Part shown: positions 33,971 to 44,783 of the stretch, piece by piece
Layout: each line of letters opens with the position of its first letter
Numbering within the stretch: the first letter of the stretch is position 1
Assembly (NCBI GenBank): GCA_033239125.1
Contig: BSWB01000004.1
Span: 28,765,501 to 28,829,500 of the forward strand
Length of the DNA stretch: 64,000 bases
Reading direction: 5' to 3'
From: Fagopyrum homotropicum
Taxonomy: Eukaryota > Streptophyta > Magnoliopsida > Caryophyllales > Polygonaceae
Notes under the pieces: model-generated
The model's database searches: none
What the model was told of the DNA's origin: nothing
What the model saw: the letters and a program-made list of their open reading frames with translations, nothing else
Program-made: the position numbers and the translations under genes

Positions 33971-33988
33971 GGCGCCGTTGCCGGGGAC
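33971..33988 (+). other. Primer binding site of E (tRNA-Asp)
   Basis: TGGCGCCGTTGCCGGGGA, complementary to the 3' end of plant tRNA-Asp(GUC), six bases after the LTR. tRNA-Asp priming is typical of the Athila lineage. Confidence 0.93.
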
Positions 33989-34094
33989 TTGGTCTAGACC
34001 GAGCCGGTTGCGGTACACTTTTGGGGCACTTGCCCCCTGTTTCTACTAACCACTCTACTTGAGTGACTTTCGCAGGTTCTTTTTCTTTAGATTT

Positions 34095-37000
34095 ATGCGA
34101 AGAACCCACGCTGGGAAGGAAATCGTTCCTTACGATCCCGAACCAGAAAAGAAATACAAAAGACGCTTGAGAGAAGCGAAGATGGCCGACCAAGACAATT
34201 GCGATCTTGAGGCCGAATTGAAGGAGGCGTTAGAATAGCTACGCCTCAGCAAGGAAGAACTGAGACTGGAAAAAGGAAGAAAATTGCACAAGGACTGAGG
34301 TGATCGAATCAGATCCTCGACCGAGGCAAGACCCTGTTCCAGATCCTCGACCGAGGCAGAGTCCAGTACCTGTTGCCCCGGCCGAGATACTTCCACCTCG
34401 GATGCCAGTCCGAGACGTTCTTTTTGCAGGTATTCCACAAACCCTAGGGCAGAGAATGGACCCCAATCAACAACTGAGGCATCCAGGAGTCAACCTAGGT
34501 GATCCAGCGGACCATGATTATGAGCTTCGACCGCAAGTTCTTTCCATGATTCGCCAATGCCAATTTGGAGGGTTAGAAAGGGAATCTCCGCATCAACATC
34601 TACAGAACTATGAGATCTTGATGGAGACCTTGAGACCTTCAAGGCTGGAAAACAACAACTACAAGCTAAGCCTTTCTACTTTTCTTTGAAAGATAGAGCT
34701 CTTACTTGGTATCAATCTCTTCCTCCAGGAAAAATCAATACTTGGGAGGAGATGACTACGGAATTCTTGACTAAATTCTTTCCCCCTCTAAAACCGCTGA
34801 AATGAGAGGGAAGATTAATGCATTCATCATGAAGGACAAGGAGAGCTTGTCCAAGTCATGGGATAGATTTAAAGATATTCTTTTGGATTTCCCACATCAT
34901 GAGATTCCAAAGATAGAGTTGTTGGAGATATACTTCAAGGGACTGGACGGAAGCACCCAGTTCAACCTTCAACTACTATCCGCCGGTACATTCATGGACA
35001 TGGCGATTGACGAAGCTTGGGAGTTCATAGAGAAGCAAGCTTTACACATGGAGAAATATTCCCACCAAGGAGCTGAAGGTGGAGTTAAAAAAGTCAACTT
35101 TCAAGAGGAGTCATCAAACACTAATCAACTCATCTCTTTGAAGAATGACGTGAAACAATTGAAGGAACTCTTAGTTGCTCAAATCAAGAAGGAAGATCAA
35201 GGATCAAGGAACAACAATGGATACCGTAACAACAACAACGGTTCCCGGAACAACAACTACAACAACAATAGAGGATCCAACAGCAATAATTGGAGGGCAA
35301 ACAACCAAAATTCGGGTAACAATCATTCTAACTCCAATTCGAACGATTCCTCTAATCCTTTCCTCTCTTCTCCTTCTTCATCTACTCCATTGAAGAGCCA
35401 AGAGCAAGGATCAAGTTCGTCCCAGCCGGAAAAGAAAGACGCAGTGCTGGAGGCCATCTTGATCAAGCTTAGCGCTATGGAGACATCTATGACGTCATTT
35501 TCGAAGGCACAAAAATCCTTTGAACAACAACTTGCTAGTAGGGAGAATGAAATGCCAAGAGATCTACGGAAGCTTCCAGCAAGAACGGAAAGCAACCCTA
35601 AGGGCCAGATTATGGCCATAACGACGAGGAGTGGACTGAAGACTGCAGATCCAGTGCCTCGGTCGGTGCCAATACAGACGAAGACCACCTCGGTCCAGGT
35701 GCAGATGAAGAACACTTCGGCCGAGATGCCAACCGAGGTGGAGCCACAAAAAGCGGAGGAGAAAACTGAAGTTTATATTCCACCTCCTGCTTATAAACCA
35801 CCACTTCTATTCCCCCAGTCAAGGGCCAAAGCACATCTAGACAAGCATTTTGGTAAGTTCCTTGACTTGATGAATAAACTACACATTAATATTCCTTTCC
35901 TTGATGCTATTCTAGGGATGCCCGCCTATGGGAAGTTCTTGAAAGAGATTCTATCAACGAAAAGGAAGCTGGAAGACTTTGGTGAAGTAACGATGACATC
36001 TAAATCCTCGGAGCTTATTCAAATCATGAAGGAGAAGATGCCACCCAAGTTAAGAGATCCCGGCTCATTTTGCATTCCCATTCAAGTTGGGGATGTCACT
36101 TGTGAAGCCTTATGTGATCTAGGAGCCAGCGTGAGCATCATTCCGCTGGAGCTATGTGCTAAGATTGGACTTGGAGAGCCCAAGCCGGTGAAGATAAGGT
36201 TATACATGGCGGACTGCTCCATTACCCATCCCGTGAGCATTCTGGAAGACGTTCCGGTTAAGTTAGATAACTTCTATTTACCTATAGACTTTGTTGTGCT
36301 TGATATTCCCGCAGATTATCCTGTTCCTATCATTCTCGGGAGGCCATTTCTAGAAACTTCGGGTTGCAATGTGGATTGTAAGAACGCCAAGTTGAAGTTC
36401 AATATTGGCGGAGATGAAGTGGAATTTGCATTACTTGCGGCTATGAAAGGAGAGCATCTAGGAGATGATATCTTCAACATCTATGATGAAGAAGAATCAA
36501 GAGAATTGGTGAGCTCTATCCTTATTAACGATCCACTTGAAAAAGTTATTAGTTTTAGTTTAATGGAGGAAGGTATAGATGCTTCTTGTGATGCAGATAC
36601 GGAGCTTAAAGGCACTGGAAGAAGATCCAGGAGCTAAAACTGAAAGACTAATCCAGGAGAAAAAGATCTCCAGTTTCGGTTCCAGTTGCAGTACCTCGAC
36701 CGAGACACTTTCTGGACCAAGTGAGGTGACTGAAGAACATCTCGGTCAACCCCTCTGGACCTCGACCGAGGTCGAAAGCGAGATGATGTCAACTGAGACT
36801 GCTGAAAATAACAAACTTCTTACTCCCTTCTCTGACATTCATACTCAGTTGGTGGAACATTCTTTCCACCAAATTTCTGATAATAAAGGACCTTGGTATT
36901 CTGATATTGTTAATTATGTTGTTTGCCAGGAAATACCACCCGGATTGACATACGCTCAAAGGAAGAAATTCTTGAAGGACGTACGCCATTACTACTGGGA

Positions 37001-38118
37001 TGAACCGCTGCTATTCAAGCGCGGGCCGGATGGGATGCTTCAAAGATGCATACCGGAAGATGAAGTTAATAGCGTCATACGACATTGTCACTCACTTCCT
37101 TGTGGAGGGCATGCTAGCGCCAACAAGAAATGCGCTAAGGTATTACGTTCCGGTTTCTTTTGGCCCACATTATTTAAGGATGTGCAAACGTTTGTTGTCT
37201 CTTGTGATGCATGCCAAAGAACAGGGAACTTATCTAGAAGGAATGAGATGCCACTCAATAACATACAAGAAGTTGAGATTTTTGATGTATGGGGAGTAGA
37301 TTTCATGGGACCTTTCCCATCATCCGGAGGAAACCTCTATATTCTTCTAGTAGTCGACTACATCTCTAGATGGATTGAAGCCATTGCTTCTCCCACTAAT
37401 GACGCCATGGTGGTTGTGAAGTTCTTTAACAAGACTATCTTTCCACGATTTGGGACTCCACGCATCATCATAAGTGAAGGGACGTATTTCATCAACCGGA
37501 AGTATAAAGCACTTCTATCGAAGTATGGGGTGACCCACAAGGTAGCAACCCCTTATCACCCTCAAACTAGTGGACAGGTCGAGGACGAGGAAGGATTGGT
37601 CCATGAAGTTGGACGACACTCTTTGGGCCTACAGGACCGCATTCAAGACTCCCATTGGTACCACCCCTTATAATTTGGTATATGGTAAGTCTTGTCATTT
37701 GCCCGTTGAGTTAGAACACAAGGCATATTGGGTGATCAAATGGTTGAACTTCGACATCAAGGAAGCCGGTGAGAAGCGGCTATTGGATATCAATGAGCTG
37801 GAGGAGCTGCGTTTGAACGCTTATGAGAATGCCAAAATCTATAAAGAAAGGACGAAGAAATGGCATGACAAGCGCATCATTCCTAAGGAGCTTAAAGAAG
37901 GAGACTTAGTTCTACTCTTCAACTCCCGCCTCCGCCTCTTTCCAGTTAAGTTGAAATCTAGATGGACCGGACCTTATGTTGTGAAACATGTTTTCCCTCA
38001 TGGTGCAGTTGAAATTTGGGGAGAAACGAGTGAAAGCTTAAAGGTCAACGGTCATAGACTTAAGAAATACAAACCGGAAGTTCCGGTTGAGGAGGTTGCA
38101 CCGCTATACCTCGTTTGA
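34095..38118 (+). pseudogene. gag-PR-INT of E, with RT and RNase H deleted
   Basis: Starts at the ATG encoding MRRTHAGKE, matching D and F. A TAG at 34236 and frameshifts near 34275, 34670 and 34790 break gag; the frame from 34802 then runs through the gag core, an Asn-rich segment (about 35200-35350) and an aspartic protease with DLGAS near 36120. After a shift near 36600 the sequence passes at about 36810-36880 directly to the integrase N-terminus (RHCHSLPCGGHA, HHCC type). The whole RT/RNase H block of about 1.7-2 kb is absent. In the integrase the second catalytic Asp is replaced by Glu (IISEG), and about 50 bases are deleted after GQVE near 37580. Sequence again matches D from 37570 to the stop at 38118. 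Confidence 0.9.
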
Positions 38119-38951
38119 GCGATGCCGTACGGTCCAGCTAGCGACCTTAAATCAAGCGCTTCTTGGGAGGCAACCCAAGGTATTGCTTTCTTTTCCCTTT
38201 TTCTAGTCTAGCTTTAGATAGTTTGCTTTTGCTTTGCTTTGTTTTGTTTTTGGCCTCCTAGACAGACAACAGGTGACATCTAAGGAAGGAATACAACCCA
38301 TGAGCACAATTGGAAGGACAGAAGTTCGAGAATTTGAGAAGACGGAGTTTGACTGAGACACATGTCGGTTGTTGTCAAAGCACCTCGACCGAGATGATTC
38401 TTGAGCAACCAAGGCGACTAGGGTTTTTGAAGATCCACCTCGGTCCGTACACCTCGGTCCAGTCGAGACCATCTCGACCGAGGTGACAACAGTTCCAGAA
38501 AAGGTTATAAAAAGGGCTGAAGATTTCTGTCTCCTCTCTTTACCCTCTTCTCGACCGCGGCGCATCTTCCACCTCGCTCCTCCATTCTTCGCTCATTTTC
38601 GACGATTCTTGCTTCCAACTGAGAGGAAAGCATCGAGGATTGTATTGCAAGCACCAATCTGCAGAAAGAACAAATCGAATCGACCGAATCTGGGTCATTA
38701 TCGAAAAAACCCTAACTTCGTCTTTCCCTACTGATTTCTCTCGTTCTGGGCTTTGGTTGCCCTTACATTTGCTGAGAAATAAATTAAGTATCCCATAGGA
38801 ACCTGTGGTAGTGATTTTGGGGGAAAAGAACTGGATTTTTGAGGGAATCGATCGAACAGCTCTTTGCCTCGGTCCAGTCGGTCTGCGCCTCGACCGAGGT
38901 GTTCTACAAGGTTGTCAGAGCAACTGAGGTAACCTGACAGATTACAGAAAG
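38119..38951 (+). other. Spacer between pol and ORF3 in E
   Basis: Non-coding. It begins with the block common in Athila-type elements: AAGCGCTT, then GGGAGGCAACCCA (38165-38177), which folds as CTTGGG/CCCAAG around AGGCAA. It is dense in the family palindrome (near 38390, 38470 and 38888-38899). It may serve as the leader of a spliced or internally initiated message for ORF3; nothing proves this. Confidence 0.55.
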
Positions 38952-40372
38952 ATGAGTTCTGAGAGACAGTTGGTCCTGAGGGACAGATCTTCTCCTTCCC
39001 CTTCTTCTTCCTCCCTCCGTACTAGACCGGTGATCCATGAGCGACACCAGGTTGATTATGACCGCATAGCGGCCCGTCTAGTGATTGCACCCCGCTTCCT
39101 GGACATTTCAGCTTTTGACTGCCTCTATGTCGATGATGATCTGAGGCGTATGATTTCTGCCGTGGGGCTGGAGCAGTTCACGGGGATTAGAGCCCCGGCC
39201 TACTTGGAGCCGACCCTGGAGTTTGTCAGCTCCTTCACTTACTTGCCTACCGAGCGCGCCGTGAAGTACCGGTTGATGAACCGGAATTACTTGGTTCCTT
39301 TAGATCACTGGCGGGATATCTTTGGCTTCCCGATCCGGATAGTTGCTGATTTTCCCTCCCGAGCTGTAGCTAGGGAGTTCTGGGGACAGATTGCTCACGT
39401 GGTTGAGCATGTAGACAGATGGCGACCTGAAGACTCCAGGGAGCGGATTATATTTCATCTTGCTTTCAGACTGGCCCATAGGATCTTCAGTGCGACTCTT
39501 CTGGCGCGTACTGAGACGCCCCAGAAGGTCAAACAGGGTGAGCTACTGAGTTTATACTGCATGGTGACTGGAGGAGTCCCAGATTTTGGTTTGATGCTGG
39601 CAGAGGATCTGCATAGGATAAAGGCAAAGGCGAAGGGCGACATCTTCTGTGGAGGCATTGTGACTCATATAGCGAGTTACATGGATATGGACCTCAGTGC
39701 TTGTACCATGGTGGCGGCTGCCAAGCCGCTTGGACTTCAGGAGATGATCACTCGGAGGATACTGGTTCCCCGAGGACTACTATGCCATTTGTGGCGATGC
39801 CATGGGAGCCGATTGCACCGCAGGGGATCAGATGGTCAGCTCAGTTCTCCGTGTTTGATCCACATTACTGGCAGACTGCGTGGATCCCATTTATGGAGGA
39901 TGCTAGAGAGGCGGCAGCTGCAGCAGCTCAGGGGCCAGCTGAGGAGGATGAGGCTGAGGAGGCTGATGATGATGAGGATGGTGGTGTTCCTATGGATACG
40001 GGCACGGATACGGCTGGGACTAGTGTGCCGGTCATCGATTTGGATGATGACGAGACTGAGACCGAGCCGGCTTTACCACCAGCACGTCCCGCTAGGCGTA
40101 GGGTACGCCAGCAGAGGGATCCACTTGCTCACCGTCGGATCGACGATCTGACAGATCAGATGATAGACTCCTATGCTGCCCTGACTGTAGACATCCAGGA
40201 GAGATTTGACGACCAGCGCCGAGAGATCGAGAGCTGGACTCATCAGATGCTAGAGGGCCAGCACTATAAGCGACGGATGGCGGAGATCCAGTTTGAGCAT
40301 GTCATGGGTTATCCATTCGACCCATCCCAGTACCCATATGTGCCACCACCACCACCGGATCGGGATTATTGA
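38952..40372 (+). pseudogene. Athila ORF1-like third reading frame of E (env position)
   Basis: A frame of about 470 codons between pol and the 3' LTR. Its core (residues about 75-125, PAYLEPTLEFVSSFTYLPTE then VKYRLMNRNYLVP and WRDIFGFP) resembles the Athila ORF1 / putative plant transposon protein families, in which tyrosine-x-x-leucine-threonine/threonine-leucine-glutamate-phenylalanine-like motifs recur. The C-terminal third is acidic, then Arg-rich, and ends in a proline run. I see no transmembrane segment or signal peptide, so an envelope role is not supported. A deletion of four bases relative to F near 39775 shifts the frame. The function is unknown. Confidence 0.7.
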
Positions 40373-42277
40373 GAGCTTGCAGGATTTTCTTTCTTTATTT
40401 ATTATGCAGCTGAGCTATGTCCGGTGAGTTTTTTTATTTCTCTAGACTTATTTTGACCCATTGGGACAATGTGTCCCAAGTATGGGGTATTGGATGTATT
40501 ATCTGACTATGGATTTATCACTTGACTCTATCGGATATTTATGATCTTATTTTGCTCTATATGCTCATCTAAGACTACATGCATACATACAGGTTATTTG
40601 ATTGAGAAAAACGTCAAAAACTAATTTAATTAAAAAATATTTTTGACCTCGACCGGGATGGTTCTAGCCAAACGAGGTTGACCACCTCGGTTGACTTAAA
40701 ACATCTCGACTGAGGTGATTTTCCAAACTGAGAATTTTCGAAACGTTTTGTGCTTCTTTTCTAGATGTGATCTCAGTGAAGATTTTGTTTGCTCACTGGT
40801 TTTGAAATCTTTATATGCTTGAAAGGTTTTATAATATGTTTAAGTTGCTAAATGCTTTGTTTGAAATTTGTGGCATGTTTAATACTTTGTTTTTATCCAA
40901 ATTATGTTGAATTTGAAGGTTGACACCACATGATGAGTTCTCTCACTTTCTTCTTGGGAAGACCAAGGCAATTCATTCTCTTCTCTTCTTTTTCTTGATC
41001 ATGCTTAGCCCCTCATATACATTTTGCCTTCCTTTACCTATCCGGTAATTTGGAAGCAAGCAAGTGGTGAAGCAAGTGAAGTAAAAGTTGAGAAGTTGGC
41101 TGGAAGTGCGCCGGATACGGCTGAGGAGGCTGATGATGATGAGGATGGTGGTGTTCCTATGGGTACGGGCACGGATACGGCTGGGACTAGTGCGCCGGTC
41201 ATCGATTTGGATGATGACGAGACTGAGACCGAGTCGGCTGCAGCACCAGCACGTCCTGCTAGGCGTAGGGTACGCCAGTAGAAGGATCCACTTGCTCACC
41301 GTCGGATCGACGATCTGACAGATAAGATGATAGACTCCTATGCTGCCTTGACTATAGACATCCATGAGAGATTTGACGACCAGCGCCGAGAGATCGAGAG
41401 CTGGACTCATCAGATGCTAGAGGGCTAGCACTATAAGCGACGGATGGCGGAGATCCAGTTTGAGCATGTCATGGGTTATTCATTCGACCCATCCCAGTAC
41501 CCATATGTGCCACCACCACCACCACCGGATCGGGATTATTGAGAGCTTGCAGGATTTTCTTTCTTTATTTATTATACAGCTGAGCTATGTCCGGTGAGTT
41601 TTTTATTTCTCTAGACTTATTTTGACCCATTGGGACAATGTGTCCCAAGTATGGGGTATTGGATGTATTATCTGACTATGGATGTATCACTTGACTCTAT
41701 CGGATATTTATGATCTTATTTTGCTCTATATGCTCATCTGAGACTACATGCATACATATAGGTTATTTGATTGAGAAAAACGTCAAAAACTAATTTAATT
41801 AAAAAATATTTTTGACCTCGACCGGGATGGTTCTGGCCAAACGAGGTTGACCACCTCGGTTGACTTAAAACATCTCGACCGAGGTGGTTTTCCAAACTGA
41901 GAATTTTTGAAACGTTTTGTGCTTCTTTTCTGGATGTGATCTCAGTGAAGATTTTGTTTGCTGATTGGTTTTGAAATCTTTATATGCTTGAAAGGTTTTA
42001 CAATATGTTTAAGTTGCAAAATGCTTTGTTTGAAATTTGTGGCATGTTTAATACTTTGTTTTTATCCAAATTATGTTGAATTTGAAGGTTGACACCACAT
42101 GATGAGTTCTCTCACTTTCTTCTTGGGAAGACCAAGACAATTCATTCTCTTCTCTTCTTCTTCTTGATCATGCTTAGTCCCTCATATACATTTTGCCTTC
42201 CTTTACCTATCCGGGAATTTGGAAGCAAGCAAGTGGTGAAGCAAGTGAAGTAAAAGTTGAGAAGTTGGCTGGAAGTG
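39952..42277 (+). repeat. Tandem duplication in E of about 1.17 kb
   Basis: Copy 1 spans about 39952-41108 and copy 2 about 41119-42277. It duplicates the C-terminal part of ORF3, its stop region and the first part of the 3' untranslated region, including an internal purine-tract cassette (40463-40493 and about 41629-41660). Copy 2 of the ORF3 tail has its own stop codons. F has a single copy, so the duplication is specific to E. Confidence 0.85.
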
Positions 42278-42985
42278 AAAGTGTTAGAAAGTAATAAATA
42301 GGTTTGGGATGTCAATCATGATGATGAGTAACTCGGCACCATTCACATAGCCGGGTGTTTGTGTCTTGCCAAAGTCAGATTGAGCGATATTCCTAACGGG
42401 TCATGGTATGTGCATCAAGGGTTTGATGCGTCTCAAGAAATTGATGATTGCCGATTTCCTAGGCTTCGGTTATTGTGCACCTCTGTCCATGCATCCCAAA
42501 AAGTAAAGTAAAAAAAAGAAAAGTGTGAAATAAGCAAACCTTATTGGTGGATGATGTTGAAAGTCAAGTGAAAAGTGAAGTGATATCCTTTTCCCGGATT
42601 CTAGCACCACATTACCTTCTATACATCCCTACCCTACACGTTTCTTGACCTTTCTTTTGGGAAGCCCTTGAGACCTCGAGCTTGTTGATTGACTTAGTGG
42701 TTTAAACTGGATTATACATGATTAATTTCGATAATTATGATTTATTATGCATTCTACGATTTTATGCAAAGATGAACAACTTTCTTATATTTATAAAATG
42801 TTTTGATCATGTCTTGATTTTAAATTCCATGAAGTATTCTCTTAGAGTGATCTATGATTGTAGCACACCATTAAAATGTTTTGAAAGACTTTTTCATTGA
42901 TCTTCATGACTTATAATCCATTCTATCTTGTATTTTATATTCGGAACTTGCTTGGGGACAAGCAAGGGCTAAGTATGGGGTATTT
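42278..42985 (+). other. 3' untranslated region and purine tract of E
   Basis: Non-coding but conserved with D, F and H. It contains the stem ACTCGGC/GCCGGGT (42331-42356), a downstream hairpin GCATCAA/TTGATGC near 42413-42430, an eight-base-pair hairpin CTTGCTTG-GGGA-CAAGCAAG (42947-42966) and the presumed purine tract AAGTATGGGGTATTT right before the LTR. Confidence 0.7.
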
Positions 42986-44714
42986 TGATAGCATGAATTA
43001 TTGTCTATATTTTGGGACCTGTTTAGACGTTTTATCTTCAATAATCTGCATGTTTGAATGTATATTATGTGATTATATTGTCGTTTCATCTACCTTTGCG
43101 GGAATCGAGGTCTACACCAAGTTTCGTTGTAATCGTAGGTAAAATGACACGTTTTGCATCAAAAATGAGCAAAAGGAGCTAAGGAGTCATTGGAACTACA
43201 TTCAGGAGCTTAAGGAAGAATCCAAGAATCATGGAATTGGATTATAGATTCACTTTGTACCAGATTTGAGAGATTTCACATTCAGTTGTGATTCACCTCG
43301 GTTGACTATAGAGTCACCTCGACCGGGGTGATCTAGAGGAGTTGACTCGACCGAGGCGAACACCTTGGACGCGGCAAGGATATTTTATTCTTGGTTGAGA
43401 TCTTTTATCTTTGGAAAGAAGATCTTATATTTTTGGGCTGGATTCCTGGAAGGAAGAAGATAATTCAGAACATATATTTTACCTATTTTTATGGAAAAGA
43501 TCTTTCTAAGATATCTTATCTTTGGAGGGTAATTTTCCTATAAAAAGGGTTGGATTTTCCACAAATCCAAATCCCGCATACCACCGATAATCTACTTATA
43601 CACCGCTTAGGGCTGGAAGATTTGAAGAACCTTTTTAAAGGTTGAAGGAAGATTGAAGGAAGAAAGTTTAGAGCTTTGTGAAGGGTTTTGTAAGATTCCC
43701 TTCATTGTTGTTTGTCTTATTGGATTTTGATCCAAGGAACGCTTGTTTGATAATTGATTCAGTTATTGAAGTCTTTCTCTTAAGGTTTTCTTATTCAATT
43801 ATTCACTTTCTTCCCTTATATTTGATTATTACTTTCATGATGATGAGTGGCTAATTTCCTTGTGTGATTCTAGGGTGATTGGCTATAGGTTGTGGGGAAA
43901 ACAATGATAGAATGATGTTAAATCACAGTAGGACCCTGAAAGCTCGAGTCTTTATCCTTAACCCTAAGCATCTCGCTCAGTCGATGAACATCTCGGCCGG
44001 AGTGGAATTCTTCTGACCGATGTGACTTATCTGATCCGAAACTGAGAGTTAAGTGTTAGAGTTTGCCAAAAGTTATTCTTATTACACCTTTCCTGGTTCA
44101 ATGCAAGCCTATGATGAGACTTACCCAGTGATTCCTTGTTTGTTTACCTAAGATCATAAGCAATAGGTAATAAAGGTTTATCCTTTATTGGGGTTCGAGT
44201 GTGCCTTCATCCCATCTTTGTGAGTTAGCCTGAGACTTACCCGGTAAAGGTTGATTCTATTCCCTTAGGTGGTGTGTTGGTTTGACGTTATAGTTCTTTA
44301 CCTTGATTCCTTGAGACTTACCCGGTAATAGGAATTACGGTTTGGGATTAGCGAGTAGTGAGACTTACCCAGTGATTATTCCACTTTAGTAACACCTTTC
44401 CTATGCAAATATCTCAGCTTTGTCCGCTTATCTTTAGATCTTGAGTTGGAACCACAACTAGATGCTTTAATCCCTAGAATTGCATATTTCCTTAATTGAC
44501 TTTTTATCATCTTTGATTGTTTTAATCGCTTTTGTGGTTAGTAATTACATAGCTTACCTATTCCTGCTTTGTTTCACTAAGTCCCTGTGATCGACCCCTG
44601 GAATTTCTTGTTTTTTACTACGATTGACCCGTACACTGTGGGTTCGCATCCTTGTTTTAAGCTTACATCTAGGGTTATAAATTTAAAGCTTGCACACACC
44701 ATTTGGAGCGAACA
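42986..44714 (+). mobile_element. 3' LTR of E
   Basis: 1,729 bases from TGATAGCATG to GAGCGAACA, followed by the GTACA target duplication. It has an intact TATA box (TATAAAAAG, 43539-43547) and four GAGACTTACCCGGTAA-like copies. It is similar in length to the split 5' LTR (about 1,749 bases). Confidence 0.95.
43539..43547 (+). promoter_or_regulatory. TATA box in the E 3' LTR
   Basis: TATAAAAAG. The matching promoter position in F is TATAAAAAG on the minus strand at 56057-56049 (5' LTR) and 45994-45986 (3' LTR), and in H at 62699-62691. In the E 5' LTR it is mutated to TTTAAAAAG. Confidence 0.7.
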
Positions 44715-44719
44715 GTACA

Positions 44720-44783
44720 GACTGTGCCTCTACTCCAGATTCCACCCATTCATGAGGTACGTCCGGCGAATGGATGTGGATAT
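44720..44783 (+). pseudogene. PMD gene, part 2 of 3, between elements E and F
   Basis: This 64-base island continues the PMD frame exactly where E interrupted it: after the duplicated GTACA it encodes TVPLLQIPPIHEVRPANGCG, following FGYVQ. It ends at the GATAT target duplication of F. The reading frame is open throughout. Confidence 0.8.
44779..44783. repeat. Target site duplication of F (GATAT)
   Basis: GATAT here and at 56611-56615, directly outside the two LTRs. Joining across it keeps the PMD reading frame (GCGY then RHSYP). Confidence 0.92.

Larger units (their letters stand above)
20982..44714 (+). mobile_element. Element E: Athila-type Ty3/gypsy retrotransposon, interrupted by D
   Basis: Complete from LTR to LTR and flanked by the exact target duplication GTACA (20977-20981 and 44715-44719). 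Order: split 5' LTR, tRNA-Asp primer site, gag, protease, integrase, an Athila ORF1-like third frame, a long 3' untranslated region, purine tract, 3' LTR. RT and RNase H are deleted. Without D the element is about 12.5 kb. Same family as F and H. It inserted in the PMD gene and later received D in its 5' LTR. Confidence 0.95.

Noticed and set aside
38952..40372. Envelope protein gene
   Set aside because: The position fits, but no signal peptide, furin-like site or membrane helix is visible. The sequence resembles Athila ORF1 instead.
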